A DNA stretch of 64,000 nt from Chryseolinea sp041747735 (GCA_041747735.1 JBGTEP010000113.1:78956-142955); one strand, 5' to 3'; shown: positions 1 to 10,715, numbered from the stretch's first letter. Notes: generated from the letters alone by a model not told the origin. Program-made: numbers and translations.

Positions 1-2
1 AT

Positions 3-1292
3 ATTTATAAAGAGGTAGTAGAGTCCGGGAAGCCACAAAAAATTGAAAAGTATTATCAAAGTGAAGGATTGGGAAATTGGTTTAATATTACTGCCGTAAA
101 ATTGGAGGACGGATTTGTTGTGACGTTTTCCGATATAACAAGTCAAAAATCGCAGCAGCTTCTTACCGAGGAGCGTGAATTATTACTCAAAGAAGCAGAG
201 CATGTTTCAAATATGGGAAGCTGGAAATGGACTGAAAAGCAAAACGTACTAATCTGGTCGGATGGGCTTTATAAGATTTTAGGTAAAACGATGAATCAAA
301 CGCCGCCCACGTGGGACTCTTTTTTAGATAATGTTTACTCGGAGGATTTTCAATTGCTTCAGAAATTCATACTCGGAATAAAGATTAATCGTGCCAATTC
401 GAAGCTGGATTACCGGATAGAGTTAAATGGAAACATTCGATATCTTTCGATTATCGCAAAACCAATCCAACAAGATGACAGCGTTTTTCCGGATATTTTG
501 GGAACGGTGATTGATATCACCGAAAGAATGGTGTACGAAAATCAGCTTAAGCAATTTACCGCCGAGTTACAGCGGTCAAACGAAGACCTGGAACAATTCG
601 CTTACGTGGCGTCTCATGATTTACAAGAGCCTTTGCGGAAAATTCGAGCCTTTGGTGATCTTGCTGTAAAGAACTACAACAAAACTGAGGGGTTAAAGGC
701 CGACTACATCCAACGCATGCAGTCGGCTGCGGCACGAATGCAATTGTTGATTGAAGATCTCCTGACCTTTTCCAGGATATCCAGAAATACAAAAGTTTTT
801 GAATCACTAATGATCAAACCTTTACTCGAAGAAGTGATCGACGATTTACACATTAAGGTCAAAAGTGAAAAGGCCATTGTTGGGGTTGGAGATATTCCCG
901 ATTTAAAGGGTGAAAGAACACAGATAAAGAGGCTATTTCAGAACCTGATTAGTAATGCCATTAAATTTCATAAACCTGATCAGCAACCTACTATCAATAT
1001 TGGCGGAAGGATCTGTAAGAACACTGAGATTTTTGAGGATTTGGGTATCCTGTTGCCTGCACCAGAATACATTCGGATAAGTGTAAAGGATAATGGTATA
1101 GGTTTTGATGAAAAGTATGCTGAAAAGATCTTTAATATTTTTCAAAGACTTCATGGTCGTAGTGAATATGAAGGTACAGGAATTGGTCTATCTATCTGCC
1201 GTAAAATTGTTAACAATCATCAGGGTTTCATTACTGCGCGCAGTAATGAAAATATTGGCTCTGAATTTATCGTTATATTGCCAGTTCAATAA
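3..1292 (+). CDS. Sensor histidine kinase with PAS domains, 5' end outside the window
   Basis: Membrane-independent or N-terminally anchored sensor kinase; only its C-terminal part is here. The frame is open from base 3, and residues before the TTG at 69 continue a PAS domain, so the TTG is not the start and the gene begins upstream. Counting from that TTG: end of one PAS (to about 25), a second PAS (about 40-155), a short coiled linker, a phosphoacceptor helix with VASHDLQEPLRK (His183), and an HATPase_c domain with N box (NLISNAIKFH), DNGIGF and GTGIGLSICRKI. The HDLQEPLRK form belongs to the phytochrome-like/Cph1 group of kinases, whose usual partner is a stand-alone receiver such as the next gene, 8 bp downstream. 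The sensed signal cannot be read from this fragment. Confidence 0.9.
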   Translation: MYKEVVESGKPQKIEKYYQSEGLGNWFNITAVKLEDGFVVTFSDITSQKSQQLLTEERELLLKEAEHVSNMGSWKWTEKQNVLIWSDGLYKILGKTMNQTPPTWDSFLDNVYSEDFQLLQKFILGIKINRANSKLDYRIELNGNIRYLSIIAKPIQQDDSVFPDILGTVIDITERMVYENQLKQFTAELQRSNEDLEQFAYVASHDLQEPLRKIRAFGDLAVKNYNKTEGLKADYIQRMQSAAARMQLLIEDLLTFSRISRNTKVFESLMIKPLLEEVIDDLHIKVKSEKAIVGVGDIPDLKGERTQIKRLFQNLISNAIKFHKPDQQPTINIGGRICKNTEIFEDLGILLPAPEYIRISVKDNGIGFDEKYAEKIFNIFQRLHGRSEYEGTGIGLSICRKIVNNHQGFITARSNENIGSEFIVILPVQ

Positions 1293-1300
1293 CCGATGTA

Positions 1301-1744
1301 ATGAAAGTGAATTTTGAGCCAATTATCCTGATGGCGGATGACGATGCCGACGACAAGTTAATGATGAAGGAAGCACTCGCGGAGAACAATATCAATCATT
1401 CAATATACTTTGTGTCGGATGGTGCTGAGTTGATGGACTATTTGCACGAACGGGGTAAATTCTTATTAGAAAAACTTGCTAAACCAAGTCTTATCATTTT
1501 AGATTTAAACATGCCTAAAATAGATGGTCGGGAAGCGCTTGGACTTATAAAATCTGATACCGAGTTGAAGCGAATTCCAATCATTGTTCTGACTACCTCT
1601 AAAGCAGAAGACGATATTATGAAGGCCTACGATCTTGGTGTGAATTCATTTATAAGCAAGCCAGTTGGTTTTAGTGACCTTGTAACTTTAACACGTGAAA
1701 TATGTAATTACTGGTTTGGAACGGTAGCCTTACCAAAACAATAA
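1301..1744 (+). CDS. Single-domain response regulator (CheY/Rcp1-like)
   Basis: A stand-alone receiver of 147 residues with no output domain. It has the acidic pocket near the N-terminus (ADDDADD), the phosphoacceptor Asp68 in IILDLNMPKIDG, the conserved Thr in LTTSKAEDD and the Lys in FISKPVGF. It lies 8 bp after the kinase gene and 10 bp before a receiver-PAS-kinase gene, so the three are very likely co-transcribed. In the Rcp1 group, such receivers take phosphate from HDLQEPL-type kinases. Because it has no DNA-binding domain it probably acts by protein contact or as a phosphorelay intermediate (inference). Confidence 0.93.
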   Translation: MKVNFEPIILMADDDADDKLMMKEALAENNINHSIYFVSDGAELMDYLHERGKFLLEKLAKPSLIILDLNMPKIDGREALGLIKSDTELKRIPIIVLTTSKAEDDIMKAYDLGVNSFISKPVGFSDLVTLTREICNYWFGTVALPKQ

Positions 1745-1754
1745 ATGCTGAAGT

Positions 1755-3206
1755 ATGAAAGCACCATTGATAAGAATCTTATTAATTGAAGATGATGAAG
1801 ACGATGTGTTACTTACCCGTGAATATCTGCAAGAAAGCGAATTATATAAGTACGAAATCGTTTGGGAACCAAATATCATAAAGGCCAGGGAAAAAATAAT
1901 AAGTGGTCAATATAACGTTTTTCTAATTGATTATCATTTAGGAAGTGACAATGGATTGGAACTCATTAAGTTTGCACAGAAGAGTAAAGTTTATACACCT
2001 TGTATCCTTTTAACCGGACAGGGAGATTCAAGAGTGGATTTGGAGGCCAGCCGGTTTGGCGCAGCCGACTACCTTGAAAAATCAGAGCTAAGTGCATCTT
2101 TATTGGAAAGGAGTATTCGGTATGCTTTAAGTAAGGCTTCCGTAATCCGAGAGTTAGACGAAAAGGAAAAAAAATATCGCTCGCTTTTTGAAAGATCTAT
2201 TGATCCAATTTTTCTTGCCAATGAATCGCTAAAGTTGATTGATGTCAATGATGCATTTTTGAAATACTTTGATTACACAGATGAGCAGGCGATGTCAATG
2301 ACGATTCGTGAAATTTTTGCTCTGGAAGAGGACTATAATTATTGTTACTCAACTTTGAAAGAGGTAGAGCAAATTCGCGACTTTGAAGTAGCGTTGGTTG
2401 ATAAACATGGTGTCCGGAAAGTCTGTTTGTTAAATTGTGTTTTCATTCCGGATCAGAGTTCAGACTTTTGTTGCTACCAGGGAATTATCCATGATCTTAC
2501 AATTAGAAAAAAGGCAGAGCGCGATATGATCGTTGCAGAGCGCCTTTCGATGACGGGGAAATTGGCCCGTACAATTGCACATGAGGTAAGGAATCCGCTT
2601 ACAAATCTCACACTTGCCTTTGAGCAGCTTAAAGATGAAATACCAGAATTCAACAGTGATGTTAAACTCTATTGTGAGATCATCGAACGAAACACTAGCA
2701 GAATTGAACAACTAATTGGTGAGATGCTGAATTCATCAAAGCCCAAAGAACTAAACCTTGAATTGATTCACATTTCTGAGTCTGTGGAAGAAACCATTAC
2801 ACTGGCGCTTGACCGAATGAACTTGAATCAAATTGCGCTAAAAAAGTATTTTGAAGGCGACCTTCCCCGGATATTTGCAGATAAGGAAAAAATTAAAATT
2901 GCTTTAGTAAACATTATCATTAATGCCATTGAAGCGATGCAACCTGGAAAAGGTATCTTGATCGTGAAAATCAGGCAGTCTGAAGGGTTTGTTATCGTCA
3001 GCATAAGTGACAATGGAAGCGGCATTATTCAGGAGGACATCGAGAAGTTATTTGACCCTTTTTATACTAGTAAAAACGAAGGTATGGGCTTGGGACTAAC
3101 GTCAACTAAAAATATCTTAAATAGCCATAGTGCGACAATTGAAGTCGAAAGCGAATTAAACGTGGGAACCACCTTTTCCATTTACTTTAAGCTCCCGGAA
3201 TATTAA
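1755..3206 (+). CDS. Hybrid protein: receiver - PAS - histidine kinase
   Basis: 483 residues. Order: receiver (about 5-125, phosphoacceptor Asp59 in FLIDYHLGSDNG), coiled linker, PAS (about 140-250), HisKA dimerisation helix (His276 in TIAHEVRNPLTNL) and HATPase_c with NIIINAIEAM, ISDNGSGI and GMGLGLTSTKNIL. No membrane segment, so cytoplasmic. The receiver is at the N-terminus, so the kinase is probably controlled by phosphorylation from another kinase, plausibly the one encoded two genes upstream; that gives a kinase, receiver, receiver-kinase relay with no transcription factor inside the cluster. It converges with tamL, the stop codons being 6 bp apart. Confidence 0.92.
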   Translation: MKAPLIRILLIEDDEDDVLLTREYLQESELYKYEIVWEPNIIKAREKIISGQYNVFLIDYHLGSDNGLELIKFAQKSKVYTPCILLTGQGDSRVDLEASRFGAADYLEKSELSASLLERSIRYALSKASVIRELDEKEKKYRSLFERSIDPIFLANESLKLIDVNDAFLKYFDYTDEQAMSMTIREIFALEEDYNYCYSTLKEVEQIRDFEVALVDKHGVRKVCLLNCVFIPDQSSDFCCYQGIIHDLTIRKKAERDMIVAERLSMTGKLARTIAHEVRNPLTNLTLAFEQLKDEIPEFNSDVKLYCEIIERNTSRIEQLIGEMLNSSKPKELNLELIHISESVEETITLALDRMNLNQIALKKYFEGDLPRIFADKEKIKIALVNIIINAIEAMQPGKGILIVKIRQSEGFVIVSISDNGSGIIQEDIEKLFDPFYTSKNEGMGLGLTSTKNILNSHSATIEVESELNVGTTFSIYFKLPEY

Positions 3207-3212
3207 CTGCGT

Positions 3213-5591
3213 CTAGAAAGGATATCCTATGGCAATATTAAAAACCAGGTTATCCTGCCTCCAGGTTTTGCTTCCGAAATCAATGGAGTCGATTACCCAC
3301 GGTGACTCCAGGTAAGGTTTGCGAATTGGGAACGCTGTGTCAAGACGTAGTACAAAAAAACTAAAGTCAAGTCTGAGGCCGAAACCAGTTCCTACAGCAA
3401 GTTGGTTTAAGAAAGTTTTGGAATTGAATTCGCCTCCAGGTCGGTTTTCGTTGTCCTCTTTTAAAAGCCATATGTTACCGGCATCTACAAAGATGGCTCC
3501 TTTGAGTGCCTTTATAATATCGAACCTGTACTCCAGGTTACCTTCTAACTTAATGTCGGCGCGTTGATCAACAAACAATATACTGTCGGCGGGCAGATTT
3601 TCCCGAATATTATATGTACCGGGTCCTATCGAGCGGGCAGGAAATGCACGTATACTATTGGAACCCCCAATGGCAAATTGTTTGATATACGGAAGGGTTG
3701 TCGAGTTTTTGAAAGCATAACCTGCACCAACGATAATGCGTGAAGCGATTTTATTTCGTTCATCAATTTGCCAGTAGTGGCGGAAGTCAACATCACCTTT
3801 TACAAATTGAGAATACGGAGATCCGAAAAGTTGGAATGGCTCTTCACTTGATGAATTAAATGTATTCTGGATAAGATTTAAGAAATTTCCGGCAACATCT
3901 ACATTCCCGTTGAAATAGAAATTATGAGTTCGGTAATTTAGCTTTTGAAACTTTTGCTGCGGTTGCTCTTTAAGTTGAGTATTTTGTGTGTATGAATAAC
4001 GTGTTCCGATTATAAACTGGTCTTCAAATGAGTTCAACAGGAGCGGATTGCTATTTACTAATTCATTGAAGGCGTCCGACTTCTTATCGGTTCGAACATA
4101 GTTTATATCCGCCGGAAACAGCTCATGTGATTTTTCGGCTGTTTCCCTCCAGTTGTACCCATAAGCTGTATTAAGGGAATTAAGACGATAAAAATTTACC
4201 CTGTTCTGAAAATTGAATCCCATTTTCATCACGGTCTTGGGTAGGTATTTCCTGGAGTTGTAGTCGATTCTTATCGGAGAAATAAAACGGGGAATAGTTA
4301 AACTGGCTTCCAGACCTGATTCAAAAGAATTTAAGGGCCCTTGATTTTGCCGGTTAATTTGTACCTCATAAGCTGAGGTTACTTTAATCTGAAAGTGTTC
4401 TGCACCTCTAAGAAAGTTTCGATTGGTAAACGTGAGCGTGACACCGGGCCCGACAAAATTATTTGATTTTGAAATTGCTTGAATTTCGGCGCGTAGGGAT
4501 TTTTTTTTAAGTGGCGTTAAGTAAATGTTAGCGTCGAGCAGGGACGAGTCCGTGTGGGTTTGTGAGAATTTTATGTTTACGAATTTGAATACCCCAAGGC
4601 CCATTAAATGACTAAGCGTTAATTGTTGCGCTTCCCGGCTATATGTTTCACCTTTTCTCAAGTTGATTATTCGTGTTATAATTTCCGGGCGAAAAAAATT
4701 ATCACTGTCTATGTAGTTGAAGCCGTCAATGTATGTTGTGTCACTACGGTTTGAGGTGGTGTCAGTAAGTGTATACCCTGGAAAAACATTTACTTGGTTA
4801 ATAGAAAATATTCTTTTTCCTTTATCGGGGATTCCGGGTTCAAGCTTTAGGTCAAGGTCGACCCTACGGTCGCCAACGGTGCTATCGGCTTGAAAAATCA
4901 GATATCGGTCATCGAAATAGTAGAATCCATGATTTTCCAGGTCTTCTTCAATCCTTTCTTGTTCCGCCTGCATAAGTCCAAGGTTATAACGTTGATCAGG
5001 TTTCAATAGTGACTGACTTGCTAGTTTCCTGAGTATTGATGCATAAATGCTGTCTTTGGGTTTTGGATATTGAATATTTCGTAAACGGTACGGCTCGGTA
5101 AGGTCAACATCATAAAAGATGCGGCTTGTTGTTTTTTTTGTAACTACCGATGAAGTAACGGTAGATTGAAAATAGCCCTCGTTGTACAGGTATCCGCTCA
5201 TCACGACAGCCGTTCGATTCGGCGACGCATCCTTCAAAAGTACAGGCGGTTGACCAAGCTTTGTCTTAATAAAATTCTTGATACCCTTTTTACCTTTTGG
5301 ATCTCCGGCAATTGAATAGAACCAAACGCCGGGTCTCATCCCAAGTATTTTCGTATTTGGTTTAATAGCAATAAAAGTAAGCAGTTCTTTTTCAAGGGTT
5401 TTTTTTCGGCCTATGCGTTTACCTTTTGTATCAAATCGTATTGATGCACCCGAATAAAAGGTTTCTCCTTCCTTCAAAAATTTTGTTCCGGTACAAGTCG
5501 CAAAGAAAATGACGATATTGATCGAAATCAAAAATCTTGTACACGAGGATATAAAGATTTTCCTGGCCAATATTTCAGTTCTCTTTTGCAT
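3213..5591 (-). CDS. tamL: TamL-type outer-membrane protein of the BamA/TamA (Omp85) superfamily
   Basis: Outer-membrane component of the Bacteroidota translocation and assembly module; partner of TamB. 792 residues: basic N-terminus and hydrophobic stretch ending at Cys33 (IFFATC, followed by TGTKFLKEGE), which fits the lipoprotein form of TamA known as TamL, although the residues before the Cys are a weak lipobox. POTRA-like regions precede a 16-strand barrel typical of bacterial surface antigen (D15) proteins; the last residue is Phe (IAIGYPF), the usual barrel-insertion signal. Its start codon lies inside the end of tamB, an overlap of 17 bp, so the two are translationally coupled. Known role of the family: insertion of some outer-membrane proteins and/or lipid transfer. 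Confidence 0.88.
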   Translation of the reverse strand: MQKRTEILARKIFISSCTRFLISINIVIFFATCTGTKFLKEGETFYSGASIRFDTKGKRIGRKKTLEKELLTFIAIKPNTKILGMRPGVWFYSIAGDPKGKKGIKNFIKTKLGQPPVLLKDASPNRTAVVMSGYLYNEGYFQSTVTSSVVTKKTTSRIFYDVDLTEPYRLRNIQYPKPKDSIYASILRKLASQSLLKPDQRYNLGLMQAEQERIEEDLENHGFYYFDDRYLIFQADSTVGDRRVDLDLKLEPGIPDKGKRIFSINQVNVFPGYTLTDTTSNRSDTTYIDGFNYIDSDNFFRPEIITRIINLRKGETYSREAQQLTLSHLMGLGVFKFVNIKFSQTHTDSSLLDANIYLTPLKKKSLRAEIQAISKSNNFVGPGVTLTFTNRNFLRGAEHFQIKVTSAYEVQINRQNQGPLNSFESGLEASLTIPRFISPIRIDYNSRKYLPKTVMKMGFNFQNRVNFYRLNSLNTAYGYNWRETAEKSHELFPADINYVRTDKKSDAFNELVNSNPLLLNSFEDQFIIGTRYSYTQNTQLKEQPQQKFQKLNYRTHNFYFNGNVDVAGNFLNLIQNTFNSSSEEPFQLFGSPYSQFVKGDVDFRHYWQIDERNKIASRIIVGAGYAFKNSTTLPYIKQFAIGGSNSIRAFPARSIGPGTYNIRENLPADSILFVDQRADIKLEGNLEYRFDIIKALKGAIFVDAGNIWLLKEDNENRPGGEFNSKTFLNQLAVGTGFGLRLDFSFFVLRLDTAFPIRKPYLESPWVIDSIDFGSKTWRQDNLVFNIAIGYPF

Positions 5592-8500
5592 TGGCCTTGA
5601 AAAGTTCTCTTAGGGTGTTATAGTCCTTAATATAAATCAGGCCTGCTCCTGTTTCGATCAGTTCGCCATCAATAATATCGAAGTTACTATTTCGAAAACC
5701 TGTAACTCTAAAGCGTCCGTCTTCTGTTAACTTATATTCAAGGGCAAGATCGCCAATATATTCCGTCAGCGAGTTTTGGTTTGATGCGTTTCCTTCTACA
5801 TCAACATTGCCAGATACCTTTACAATTAATCTGTCATCCAATAAACTTTTTGATACTCCTAATTGTACTTCCGTTTGCCCTTGTGCGCTTCCAGAAGAGT
5901 AGTCTTCATAGGATTTAACATCAAAGGTTAATTCAACTCCCTTTATGTTTTCCGACAGGCGATTTAACTGCTCAGTCAGCAGCTTGCTTACACTTCGCCT
6001 TGCTGTGCTCGAAACGGTACTACCAGATTGGGTTTCGAAAAGGTTATCGGCGATAAACCGCCGCAAAATGAGTAACGCAAAGACTTGTTTGTTCAAGTCA
6101 GATTCCCGTGTGTTGATGTCCTTAAGTTTTGCATATATACTCCCTCCGAAAGCATTTCGCTGATCGACGGGCATATCCAGTTCGAAGCTTATTTCTGGAG
6201 TAAGAAGGTTCCCTTTAATTTTAAGATAAACGAGGAACGGTAATCTTTGCCTATAAAGGTTCAGCTCTTGTGCATTATTTGTTGTCAGTTGATTTGAAAC
6301 CAGTTCCATTGGCGATGTTTCGACTTGAAATGAAGCTTTTATATCCATAGTAGCATTTAGTGGATCACCCGACCAATTGATAGTGCTACCTTTTTCAATT
6401 AAAAAATTTCGCTTTACTAACTTATAGAACGTGAGGTCATAGGTTCCTTCAGTAATCTCATATCGTCCCGCCAACTGTATATCTCCCGTTGGATCGATAT
6501 CCAGCGTCAGCGTTGAATTTCCTTTCACTGAAAGTTTGTCCCCGGTCACGGGATCAATAATAATTGAAAGCATTTCTTTATCACTGAGCTCAATATTGGC
6601 TGTCAGATCAAGGCCCCTAAAACTTGATTTCAAGGTGTCAGTTACATCGATAGCAGAAAGGAATGGGTCGTCTTTGGCGCTCTTGTCTATGAAAACAACA
6701 ACTCCTTTTTGCTCAAGTATACCTTTTTCAGATTGAGGCACAATGTACGTTAATTCACTCTCTTCACTTAAGCTTACTTCCATTGTAATTCTAGGATGCG
6801 TTAAATTCCCATTAATCCTTGCATTTGTATTTATTCCGACCTTCCCAAAGAAAAGGTCATTTTCTCCTTCCGTTGTATTTATTAATTGGAAATTCCTGGC
6901 AGCCAACGTAAGTGCAAGATCAAAGTCTTGATAAGTCGACGTTTTTATCGAACCTTTGAGGGTTGCCCTGTTATTCTTTTCATCAAGTACATTAAAATCG
7001 TTTAGTACAATACCTGCATCCGTAAAAGAAATCGTTTCCTGTCGAAGGAGGAATTTGCTATTTACAAAGGAAGGTACGAATGACACTTCATGGAATGAAA
7101 GAGATCCCCTTAAGCTGGGTTGTGCGAAACTGCCAGTTAGTTTTAGTTCACCTCTCACATCCCCTTTCGAATTTTTCAATTGCCCACCAGCAAATGGCTC
7201 TAGTATCACGGGGTTTAATTTGGACAAGGTTGCTGTAAAATTAATTTCGGGCGTTGGTGTCTGAGATCCAAGATATCCATCGATTTTTACCCTTGCGTTC
7301 TCGCCTTCTAAATTCAAGTCAATTCCTAACGGACCACTCGCATTCTGCTCTACCAGTAGCGACAGGTCTCCCCAGGGCTTTTCAAAAATTTCCAGGTCTT
7401 TAATTCCGATATCAGAATTAAAGGCGCCCTTACTGGCAAGATTGAAATTCCCGTTCACTAATCCATCGGCCAGAACAGTACCTTCTATCAGATTTGCTAT
7501 GTTCTGAAGATTCAAATCTTTAAAAACAATAGAAGTAGTTGAGTCCGAATTCTGTTGCGTTAGAATAGAAATCTTCTCATTGATATTTATAATTGAGAAA
7601 TTATGAGCGATTATGCTCTCGTTAGTAAATTTCAAATAATTATCAGGAGGAGTTTGCCATGATCCGTAATTGATAACTACCTCGTCAGAGAGCAATTGAA
7701 ATTGAAACGTATCTTCAAAGCTATAAAAGGCTCCTCCCAAAACGTATTTATTTCTTTTTAAAGAATCCAGGATTATGAATTTCGATCGGATAGAGTCATT
7801 CGCTACATTTCCGGTCAACTTAATTGTTTCTATATGAAGTGTGTCAAGTTCAATATTTTTTATAGTCAATCCGTAGTCGAGGGCATTGATGTCAGAGGTT
7901 GCGCTGAATTTCAGAGAGTCGATTCCGATGCCGTTATACTTTATCTTGCCAAAATTTACATGCAGATCCAGTTTTTCCTCCTCGCTGTCGTAAGCACCCT
8001 CAATTCTACCGGGTACAAACTCTTCAAGTTCCGGCAGAATGATTTCAGTCAACAGGTCTGTGTTTTTCAACAACAGGTTAAATGAAAAATTCTGAGGATC
8101 TGCTGCTTTAGCGTACAAGGAGTCTTGTAGCGAGAAATAATTACTAAAATGTCGTTTCAAGGTCTCGGACATGCTGAATAGGTTGATGGTTCCTGCAAAA
8201 TCGCCGGAAAGAATATCAGATCGTATGGAAATGCTGCTCTCTCCTTTTTGATCAATTGAAATGAAGAGGAGTGAATCGACGGCATACAACGCATCGCCGT
8301 TATAGATTGCTACTTTGCGAACATCCACTTTTCCATTAATCGTCCTAAAATCAGAGGTGGCTAAATTCACTTCAATCGTCCCTCGGGCTTTAAGGGGCCG
8401 TTCTGAAATATTAAGGGCCTGGAAGTCAGCATTGTTAAGCTGGAAGGTAACTTCATACGCTGGTACTTCACTATTATAGTTCATGTCACCGCTTAAACTG

Positions 8501-10557
8501 AAATCCAGATTTTGGTCTTCCAGTACCGCCGTGCCCGAAAAAAAATATTGTTCCATTTTACCGTTTAGCGTAAAATCTTTATATGTGTAACCCATGTATT
8601 CGAAATCGTAAATGTTCACGTCAATCGTTGTATTTAAATCGTTCATGGTAAGGCCGGCGCCTTTTATTGAAGCATGCATATTCAGTTCGCCCATCGTTTC
8701 TTCCTGATTCAAAATTTTCCCCAACTGTATTGAAGTCAGATCAACAAAACCCTCGTATTCATCGCTGGAAGTTATAGGATTTGAATTCAACTCTCCCGCT
8801 AGTGCAACAGATCCAAATTCGCTTGAAATAAAGCACTCAATCTGGGGAGAGCTTAGAGTTCCCTTAAACGTGCCAGTCAATGCTATCCATTGTGGAAGTT
8901 GAATCGTACCTGGAAGTAATGAGTCCGGTATTAGTATCTTTATATCGGAACTTGTTGTATAAAATGTATCAAGTTGGATATTCATCAGTACATTTTTATC
9001 GGTTAATCCTGTAAGACTTCCTGAAGCTTTTAAATTCGTTTCGTTAAGCGCGTTTATGGTTAAATGTTTAATTTTTAAATCTTTCACCAAGCCCTGCATC
9101 GATGCATCGATTTTAATACTGGCGTTCTTGGGAACCGTTAGTGGAATACTTTCTAAGATGGCAGGGTTGAAAAATAGAATATCCTTTATTGAAATTACTG
9201 AATTGTTGATATCAAGATTTACCCTGGCGTTGGGATACTCATCCCCAAGTGCTGAAATAGAAGGAAATTGAGAGGTAGCATTGAGTGCAATTTGACTTTG
9301 TGGCGATTGAAGGAAAAAATCCTTAACCAAAAGGGAACTGTCTGTCAGTGAAAAAGAAGTTTTAAAAGAAGTTATGCCAAAGCCGCTTTTTTCCAGCAAC
9401 GATAGGCTGTTTACTTTCCCTTCTACAGCATTTCCCTTCAATTTGATATCCTCTGCATCCGCATACACGCGTGTCATCCAAAGGTGATCAAAATCTAATG
9501 ATCCCTTTTTTAATGGGATATCAAAGTTGTGATACTGTACATTATTATTTGAAAGCGATAGTTTATCCAGCGAGAAGGACCAAGGCTTCGTTTTTTCAAC
9601 AGGACTGTCATTGGCTCCTGCATTAGAATTATTTCCAGATGTTTCATCTGGAGAGCTTTCTTGATAAGAAATAAAAGTATCCGAAAGTGAAAAGCTTTCG
9701 AGCTTTATTACCTGAGATTGTAAATCAATCGAATGAGCACGTAAAATAAACTCTCCGAGATTCAAATGAACAATTTGCCCGGTACCTGAGTGGGAATAAT
9801 CGGCAACAATGGTATTCAGCGAAACGGTGCTTATATCAAAATCAAAATCAACAGGGGCCGTCTCCGGTGAAGGTTTGATTTCATTTGCTGGGGGTGGTGG
9901 TGTCTGGGTAATGTTTGCTGTTAGATCGGCAAGGTTAACTGAATTGACCTTAACTCGGCTTTTCTGCAAATCAAACTCATCAATTCCCACTTCCAATGAT
10001 CCGAACTGTAACCTTATGTCATCGCCTTGTAAATTGTCTTTATAGGTCACCCGAATTACTGTTAATGCTATTTCTTCAATTGAAAAGGCCCAATCAGATC
10101 GGGAGGTGTCGACTTCTGCCACTGCCTCAGTAGCAAAAGCATTAATAATATAGTCGAAGTTGAACGCGCTGTCGCGGGCAGATCTGGAGACATTGGCGCT
10201 GAGATTGTCTATTTCAATCTCATCCAAACTTATCTTTTTATTAAACAATCCCCAGAGGTTGGTATTTATCGCTATCCTGCCGGCGTAAAGCAGCGTATCT
10301 TTGGATTGATCCTCGAGATATATGCCTTTGAGAACTACTTTTTTAGGGAATGATAAACTGAAGTTTTGAAGGGTTACTGTTGTTCCAACTTTTTCTTCAA
10401 GGAAGCTGGTAGCCCTTTGAGTTATTTTATTTTGGACAAAGGGTATTTGAATTGCCAGAGCGAGCAAAATCAATAGCAAGACGATAGAGCCGACTATCCA
10501 GCTTACTATTTTTAATGCTTTTATAAGATATTTCTTTGGTGCCCACGTGCGAGACAT
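5575..10557 (-). CDS. tamB: TamB, inner-membrane-anchored AsmA-like translocation/assembly protein
   Basis: A very large (1660-residue) periplasm-spanning protein. One N-terminal membrane helix (about residues 17-37, rich in I, L and V after IVSWIVGS) is followed by a long region of repeated beta-strand segments of the AsmA/TamB kind and a C-terminal TamB (DUF490) domain from roughly residue 1280 to the end. Such proteins form a hydrophobic groove that links the inner membrane to TamL/TamA in the outer membrane and are implicated in lipid transport and outer-membrane biogenesis. It is first in the tamB-tamL pair. No Bacteroidota consensus promoter is obvious in the 200 bp upstream. Confidence 0.92.
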   Translation of the reverse strand: MSRTWAPKKYLIKALKIVSWIVGSIVLLLILLALAIQIPFVQNKITQRATSFLEEKVGTTVTLQNFSLSFPKKVVLKGIYLEDQSKDTLLYAGRIAINTNLWGLFNKKISLDEIEIDNLSANVSRSARDSAFNFDYIINAFATEAVAEVDTSRSDWAFSIEEIALTVIRVTYKDNLQGDDIRLQFGSLEVGIDEFDLQKSRVKVNSVNLADLTANITQTPPPPANEIKPSPETAPVDFDFDISTVSLNTIVADYSHSGTGQIVHLNLGEFILRAHSIDLQSQVIKLESFSLSDTFISYQESSPDETSGNNSNAGANDSPVEKTKPWSFSLDKLSLSNNNVQYHNFDIPLKKGSLDFDHLWMTRVYADAEDIKLKGNAVEGKVNSLSLLEKSGFGITSFKTSFSLTDSSLLVKDFFLQSPQSQIALNATSQFPSISALGDEYPNARVNLDINNSVISIKDILFFNPAILESIPLTVPKNASIKIDASMQGLVKDLKIKHLTINALNETNLKASGSLTGLTDKNVLMNIQLDTFYTTSSDIKILIPDSLLPGTIQLPQWIALTGTFKGTLSSPQIECFISSEFGSVALAGELNSNPITSSDEYEGFVDLTSIQLGKILNQEETMGELNMHASIKGAGLTMNDLNTTIDVNIYDFEYMGYTYKDFTLNGKMEQYFFSGTAVLEDQNLDFSLSGDMNYNSEVPAYEVTFQLNNADFQALNISERPLKARGTIEVNLATSDFRTINGKVDVRKVAIYNGDALYAVDSLLFISIDQKGESSISIRSDILSGDFAGTINLFSMSETLKRHFSNYFSLQDSLYAKAADPQNFSFNLLLKNTDLLTEIILPELEEFVPGRIEGAYDSEEEKLDLHVNFGKIKYNGIGIDSLKFSATSDINALDYGLTIKNIELDTLHIETIKLTGNVANDSIRSKFIILDSLKRNKYVLGGAFYSFEDTFQFQLLSDEVVINYGSWQTPPDNYLKFTNESIIAHNFSIININEKISILTQQNSDSTTSIVFKDLNLQNIANLIEGTVLADGLVNGNFNLASKGAFNSDIGIKDLEIFEKPWGDLSLLVEQNASGPLGIDLNLEGENARVKIDGYLGSQTPTPEINFTATLSKLNPVILEPFAGGQLKNSKGDVRGELKLTGSFAQPSLRGSLSFHEVSFVPSFVNSKFLLRQETISFTDAGIVLNDFNVLDEKNNRATLKGSIKTSTYQDFDLALTLAARNFQLINTTEGENDLFFGKVGINTNARINGNLTHPRITMEVSLSEESELTYIVPQSEKGILEQKGVVVFIDKSAKDDPFLSAIDVTDTLKSSFRGLDLTANIELSDKEMLSIIIDPVTGDKLSVKGNSTLTLDIDPTGDIQLAGRYEITEGTYDLTFYKLVKRNFLIEKGSTINWSGDPLNATMDIKASFQVETSPMELVSNQLTTNNAQELNLYRQRLPFLVYLKIKGNLLTPEISFELDMPVDQRNAFGGSIYAKLKDINTRESDLNKQVFALLILRRFIADNLFETQSGSTVSSTARRSVSKLLTEQLNRLSENIKGVELTFDVKSYEDYSSGSAQGQTEVQLGVSKSLLDDRLIVKVSGNVDVEGNASNQNSLTEYIGDLALEYKLTEDGRFRVTGFRNSNFDIIDGELIETGAGLIYIKDYNTLRELFKANAKEN

Positions 10558-10715
10558 TCAGATTACAATTAAGCTACAATATACTATTCCAGTCGTCACT
10601 TTCGGCACTGGCCCCGACATTATGAATTCGCCTGTTGATACATACCTCGTTGGAAAAATATATCGTATTGAGTCTTCATATGAGTTCCTGTAGGAATCCC
10701 TGTAGGTAAAGGAAA

